Origin: Pseudomonas sp. JUb42
Lineage (GTDB): Bacteria > Pseudomonadota > Gammaproteobacteria > Pseudomonadales > Pseudomonadaceae
Direction of reading: 5' to 3'
Assembly (NCBI RefSeq): GCF_024807945.1
Contig: NZ_JANUFD010000003.1
Location: 124,001 to 188,000 of the forward strand
Length of the DNA: 64,000 nt
In this document: piece by piece, positions 61,277-64,000 of the stretch
Position numbering within the stretch: position 1 is the stretch's first letter
Layout: each line of letters begins with the position of its first letter
Position numbers and translations under genes: made by a program
Notes under the pieces: model-generated
Databases searched by the model: none
Seen by the model: only the letters and a program-made list of their open reading frames with translations
What the model was told of the DNA's origin: nothing

Positions 61277-62170
61277 GTGAACCTATTGATCGAGACCCGC
61301 CACCCCCTCTGGTGCGACTACCTGGAACTGACCAAACCCAAGGTCGTCGCGCTGATGCTGATCACTTCGCTGATTGGCATGCTCCTGGCCAGCCACCAAG
61401 CGCTGCCCTGGACGCTGCTGCTGTTCGGCAATTTGGGCATCGGCCTGTGCGCGGGCGGTGCGGCGGTGGTCAATCATGTGGTGGACCGGCGCATCGACGC
61501 GCTGATGTCGCGTACCCACAAGCGGCCGGTGGCCGAAGGGCGCATTTCGCCGCCTGCGGCCCTGGCCTTTGCCCTGCTTCTGGCGGTGAGCGGGCAAGTG
61601 CTGTTGCTGGTATTCACCAATAGCCTGGCGGCCTGGCTGACCCTGGCGTCGCTGCTGGGTTATGCGGTGATCTACACCGGCTTTCTCAAGCGCGCCACGC
61701 CGCAGAACATCGTTATTGGCGGTCTGGCCGGAGCCGCGCCGCCGCTGTTGGGCTGGGTGGCGGTCAGTGGTCAGGTCAGCGCCGAGCCCCTGCTGCTGGT
61801 GCTTATCATCTTCGCCTGGACCCCGCCGCACTTCTGGGCCCTGGCGATTCATCGCAAGGAGGAATACGCCAAGGCCGCCATTCCCATGCTGCCGGTGACC
61901 CATGGCGAGCGTTACACCAAGTTGCATATCGTGCTCTACACCGGCATCTTGTTGGCCGCCAGCCTGATGCCCTTTGTGATTCGCATGAGTGGCGTGCTGT
62001 ACCTGATCTGCGCCACGGCTCTGGGCCTGCGCTTTCTGTATTGGGCCTGCGTGCTGTACCGTGGCACTCGACCGCACGCGGCGATCAGTACCTTCAAGTA
62101 CTCTATTTATTACCTGTTCCTGTTGTTTGCCGCCCTGCTCGCCGACCATTACTTTTCGTTGATGCCATGA
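61277..62170 (+). CDS. cyoE: Protoheme IX farnesyltransferase
   Basis: Makes heme O from protoheme and farnesyl diphosphate, upstream of CtaA in heme A synthesis. GTG start (MNLLIETRHPLWCDYLELTKPK) with CAGGAG upstream, 297 residues, eight or nine helices. The polyprenyl-diphosphate motif is NHVVDRRIDALMSRTHKRP (about 72-90), and YTGFLKR is also conserved. Its stop overlaps the next start by 4 nt. Confidence 0.97.
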   Translation: MNLLIETRHPLWCDYLELTKPKVVALMLITSLIGMLLASHQALPWTLLLFGNLGIGLCAGGAAVVNHVVDRRIDALMSRTHKRPVAEGRISPPAALAFALLLAVSGQVLLLVFTNSLAAWLTLASLLGYAVIYTGFLKRATPQNIVIGGLAGAAPPLLGWVAVSGQVSAEPLLLVLIIFAWTPPHFWALAIHRKEEYAKAAIPMLPVTHGERYTKLHIVLYTGILLAASLMPFVIRMSGVLYLICATALGLRFLYWACVLYRGTRPHAAISTFKYSIYYLFLLFAALLADHYFSLMP

Positions 62171-62799
62171 CCCGAACCCAGAAGACCGTTTTCATTCTTG
62201 TCGCCATCGTCACGCTGATCATGGGCCTGACGGTCTATCGGGTGCTGTCCGGCAATAACCAGGGCGCTCAGGTCGGGATGATCGACGCCGGCATCATCCT
62301 GCTGCCCCAGAGCCGCCCGTTGCCGGACATGGCGATGACCAACCAGGACGGTCAGGCGGTGTCGCTGAGCGACCTGAAAGGCAAGTGGACGCTGCTGTTC
62401 TTCGGCTACACCTTCTGCCCGGATATCTGCCCGACCACTCTCGCACAACTGCGTCAGATCAAGAGCGAGCTGCCCAAAGACGCGGTCAGCAACCTGCGCG
62501 TGGTACTGGTCAGCGTCGACCCGAACCGCGACACCCCGCAGCAGCTCAAGCAGTACCTGGGCTACTTCGATAAAGATTTCGTCGGCCTCAGCGCCCCGGT
62601 GGCGCAGATCCAGAAACTGGCCAATGCCGTGAGCATCCCGTTTATTCCCGCCGATACCAGCAAGCCGAACTACACCGTTGATCACAGCGGCAACCTGGTG
62701 ATCCTCGGCCCGGACGGCACTCAGCGCGGCTTTATCCGTGCGCCCATGAGCAATCCAAAGCTGGTCGCGCAACTGCCCAATCTGCTTGGCCGACAGTAG
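62167..62799 (+). CDS. SCO1/SenC copper chaperone
   Basis: 210 residues. N-terminal membrane anchor (about 8-26), then a thioredoxin fold with the copper-binding FCPDIC (C-x3-C, about 86) and the distal His in TVDHSGNLVILGPDG (about 177). It loads copper at CuA of subunit II. ATGA overlap with cyoE ties it to the oxidase cluster. Confidence 0.96.
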   Translation: MTRTQKTVFILVAIVTLIMGLTVYRVLSGNNQGAQVGMIDAGIILLPQSRPLPDMAMTNQDGQAVSLSDLKGKWTLLFFGYTFCPDICPTTLAQLRQIKSELPKDAVSNLRVVLVSVDPNRDTPQQLKQYLGYFDKDFVGLSAPVAQIQKLANAVSIPFIPADTSKPNYTVDHSGNLVILGPDGTQRGFIRAPMSNPKLVAQLPNLLGRQ

Positions 62800-62887
62800 C
62801 CACGCCGCTCGGCAAAATTCCCTTACATGTCCTTGCGCTTAGTGGCAACGTACAACGGTGAACCAAACATTTACGAAGGAGCCGTTC

Positions 62888-63913
62888 ATGTCACGTCCTG
62901 AACACTCGTCCTTCGCCAACCATTTCGTCCCGGCGCCGGGGCTGGGCAATCCGCATCTGCAAACCCTGTGGGGGCCGTTGTGGCGCCGCACCATCCATCT
63001 GGAGCGCCCGCGCGAGCGTATCTGGCTCAAGGACGGCGACTTTCTCGACCTGGACTGGCACGGTCCGCATCAAGCCGATGCGCCACTGGTATTGGTGCTG
63101 CACGGCCTGACCGGCTCGTCCAACTCGCCCTATGTGGTGGGTCTGCAACAGGCCATGGCCGAGCAAGGCTGGGCCTCCGTGGCGCTGAACTGGCGCGGCT
63201 GCTCCGGTGAGCCCAACCTGCTGTCGCGCAGCTATCACTCCGGCGCCAGCGAAGACCTGGTCGAAGTGATCGCCCACTTGCGTGCCCTGCGGCCCATGGC
63301 CCCGCTTTACGCGGTGGGCTATTCATTGGGCGGCAATGTGCTGCTTAAGCACCTGGGAGAATCCGGCGCCAACAGTGAACTGCTCGGCGCCGTGGCGGTG
63401 TCGGTGCCGTTTCGTCTGGACGAGTGCGCTGATCGCATCGGCCAGGGCTTTTCGCGGATCTATCAGCGGCACTTCATGCGCGAGATGGTCAATTACATCC
63501 GCGACAAGCAACGGCGCTTCCAGCATGAAGGGTTGAGCGAGGGCCTGGCCGAGTTGTCCGCCCTTGGCTCCCTGGAAAACATGCGCACCTTCTGGGATTT
63601 CGATGGTCGGGTCACTGCGCCCCTGCATGGCTTTGCCGACGCCAAGGACTACTATCGCCGCGCCTCCAGTCGTTATTTTCTTGGGCAGATTCGTACGCCG
63701 ACCCTGATCATTCAGTCCACCGATGACCCCTTTGTGTTTATCCACAGCCTGCCCGAAGCCCATGAATTGTCGTCCTGCACCGAGCTGGAATTGCAGGCCC
63801 GGGGCGGTCATGTCGGATTTGTCGACGGCACGCTGAAAAAACCGGGGTATTACCTGGAACGGCGTATCCCCTTGTGGCTGACCAGTGCCCACAGCGGCGA
63901 GTTGCACAGCTGA
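62888..63913 (+). CDS. Alpha/beta hydrolase, YheT/UPF0017 family
   Basis: 341 residues. Motifs: nucleophile GYSLGGNVLLKH (Ser about 146), LHGLTGSSNSPYV (oxyanion region), Asp in QSTDDPFV and His in RGGHVGFVDG. The ATG follows AAGGAGCCGTTC; the frame is open 10 codons further upstream. Members are predicted esterases or lipases; the substrate is unknown. Confidence 0.93.
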   Translation: MSRPEHSSFANHFVPAPGLGNPHLQTLWGPLWRRTIHLERPRERIWLKDGDFLDLDWHGPHQADAPLVLVLHGLTGSSNSPYVVGLQQAMAEQGWASVALNWRGCSGEPNLLSRSYHSGASEDLVEVIAHLRALRPMAPLYAVGYSLGGNVLLKHLGESGANSELLGAVAVSVPFRLDECADRIGQGFSRIYQRHFMREMVNYIRDKQRRFQHEGLSEGLAELSALGSLENMRTFWDFDGRVTAPLHGFADAKDYYRRASSRYFLGQIRTPTLIIQSTDDPFVFIHSLPEAHELSSCTELELQARGGHVGFVDGTLKKPGYYLERRIPLWLTSAHSGELHS

Positions 63914-63979
63914 GCTGCACAAATCTTCGAGACGATGCCTTTGTGAGTCTTTAAGCTGCCGGGACAAGGAGAACTATCT

Positions 63980-64000
63980 ATGTCTCGCAGTCAGTTTTTT
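63980..64000 (+). CDS. Start of an unidentified gene, cut by window end
   Basis: ATG followed by codons for MSRSQFF, with AAGGAG 8 nt upstream. Only seven codons are visible, so the product cannot be named. Confidence 0.6.

Noticed and set aside
62041..62166. Upstream extension of the SCO1 frame into cyoE
   Set aside because: The conserved start overlaps the cyoE stop by ATGA, and the extension is out of frame with cyoE.

Overview
This window is the replication-origin region of a Pseudomonas chromosome, most likely a member of the P. fluorescens lineage. The evidence is gene order: rpmH-rnpA-yidD-yidC-mnmE diverges from dnaA-dnaN-recF-gyrB, followed by glyQ-glyS-gmhB-plsC, tag, trkA-rsmB-fmt-def, dprA, hemF-aroE, trpI/trpBA, prlC and an aa3-type cytochrome oxidase cluster. 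Many paired REP elements (REPINs) of the GTGGGAGCG type lie between genes, and parS sites of the Pseudomonas type lie near the origin. No rRNA, tRNA, CRISPR array, insertion sequence or prophage was seen.

Layout. 1-2229: 3' part of a TonB-dependent siderophore receptor. 2281-6208 (minus): ribosome, RNase P, membrane insertase and tRNA-modification genes from a strong promoter at 6269-6297. 6209-6798: oriC with five perfect DnaA boxes and tandem AT-rich 13-mers. 6799-12995 (plus): replication initiation, sliding clamp, recombination mediator and gyrase B, with two parS sites in recF. 13099-15806: a third parS and a GH63/MGH1-like glycosidase. 15977-20367 (minus): glycyl-tRNA synthetase, heptose phosphatase and acyltransferase. 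20449-21926: tag and a late lipid A acyltransferase. 22050-26441 (minus): potassium uptake regulator, 16S rRNA methyltransferase, Met-tRNA formyltransferase and peptide deformylase. 26588-32358: LysM protein, dprA, tsaC, quinone reductase, hemF (with an Anr-type box) and aroE. 32511-36046: choline-O-sulfate utilisation (sulfatase, choline-binding protein, divergent LysR regulator). 36122-46536: small stress and envelope genes, trpBA with trpI, dodecin, two DUF1161 paralogues, LLM oxidoreductase, OsmC, lipoproteins, HAD phosphatase and gamma-carbonic anhydrase. 46649-50327: oligopeptidase A, a zinc-ribbon protein and a radical SAM protein behind a near-consensus LexA box. 50601-53664: beta-carbonic anhydrase, SulP transporter and a hypothetical gene. 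54039-62799: complete aa3 oxidase structural and assembly cluster (coxB, coxA, ctaG, coxC, SURF1, a Sco-like protein, ctaA, cyoE, sco). 62888-64000: an alpha/beta hydrolase and the first seven codons of another gene.

The least ordinary content is between the genes. Twelve GTGGGA-type REP loci occur, one of them two arms in tail-to-tail order. Eight of the paired ones share a related internal spacer in both orientations; one encodes the C-terminus of heme A synthase, and two oppositely oriented copies flank coxA-ctaG-coxC. Other notable sites are a nested hairpin upstream of the beta-carbonic anhydrase, a perfect 14-bp inverted repeat at the betC/LysR divergent promoter, a perfect 14-bp inverted repeat ending the receptor/mnmE pair, and many perfect DnaA-box 9-mers spread over the first 28 kb. 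I saw no clear new multigene system; the coding content is almost entirely core Pseudomonas genes.
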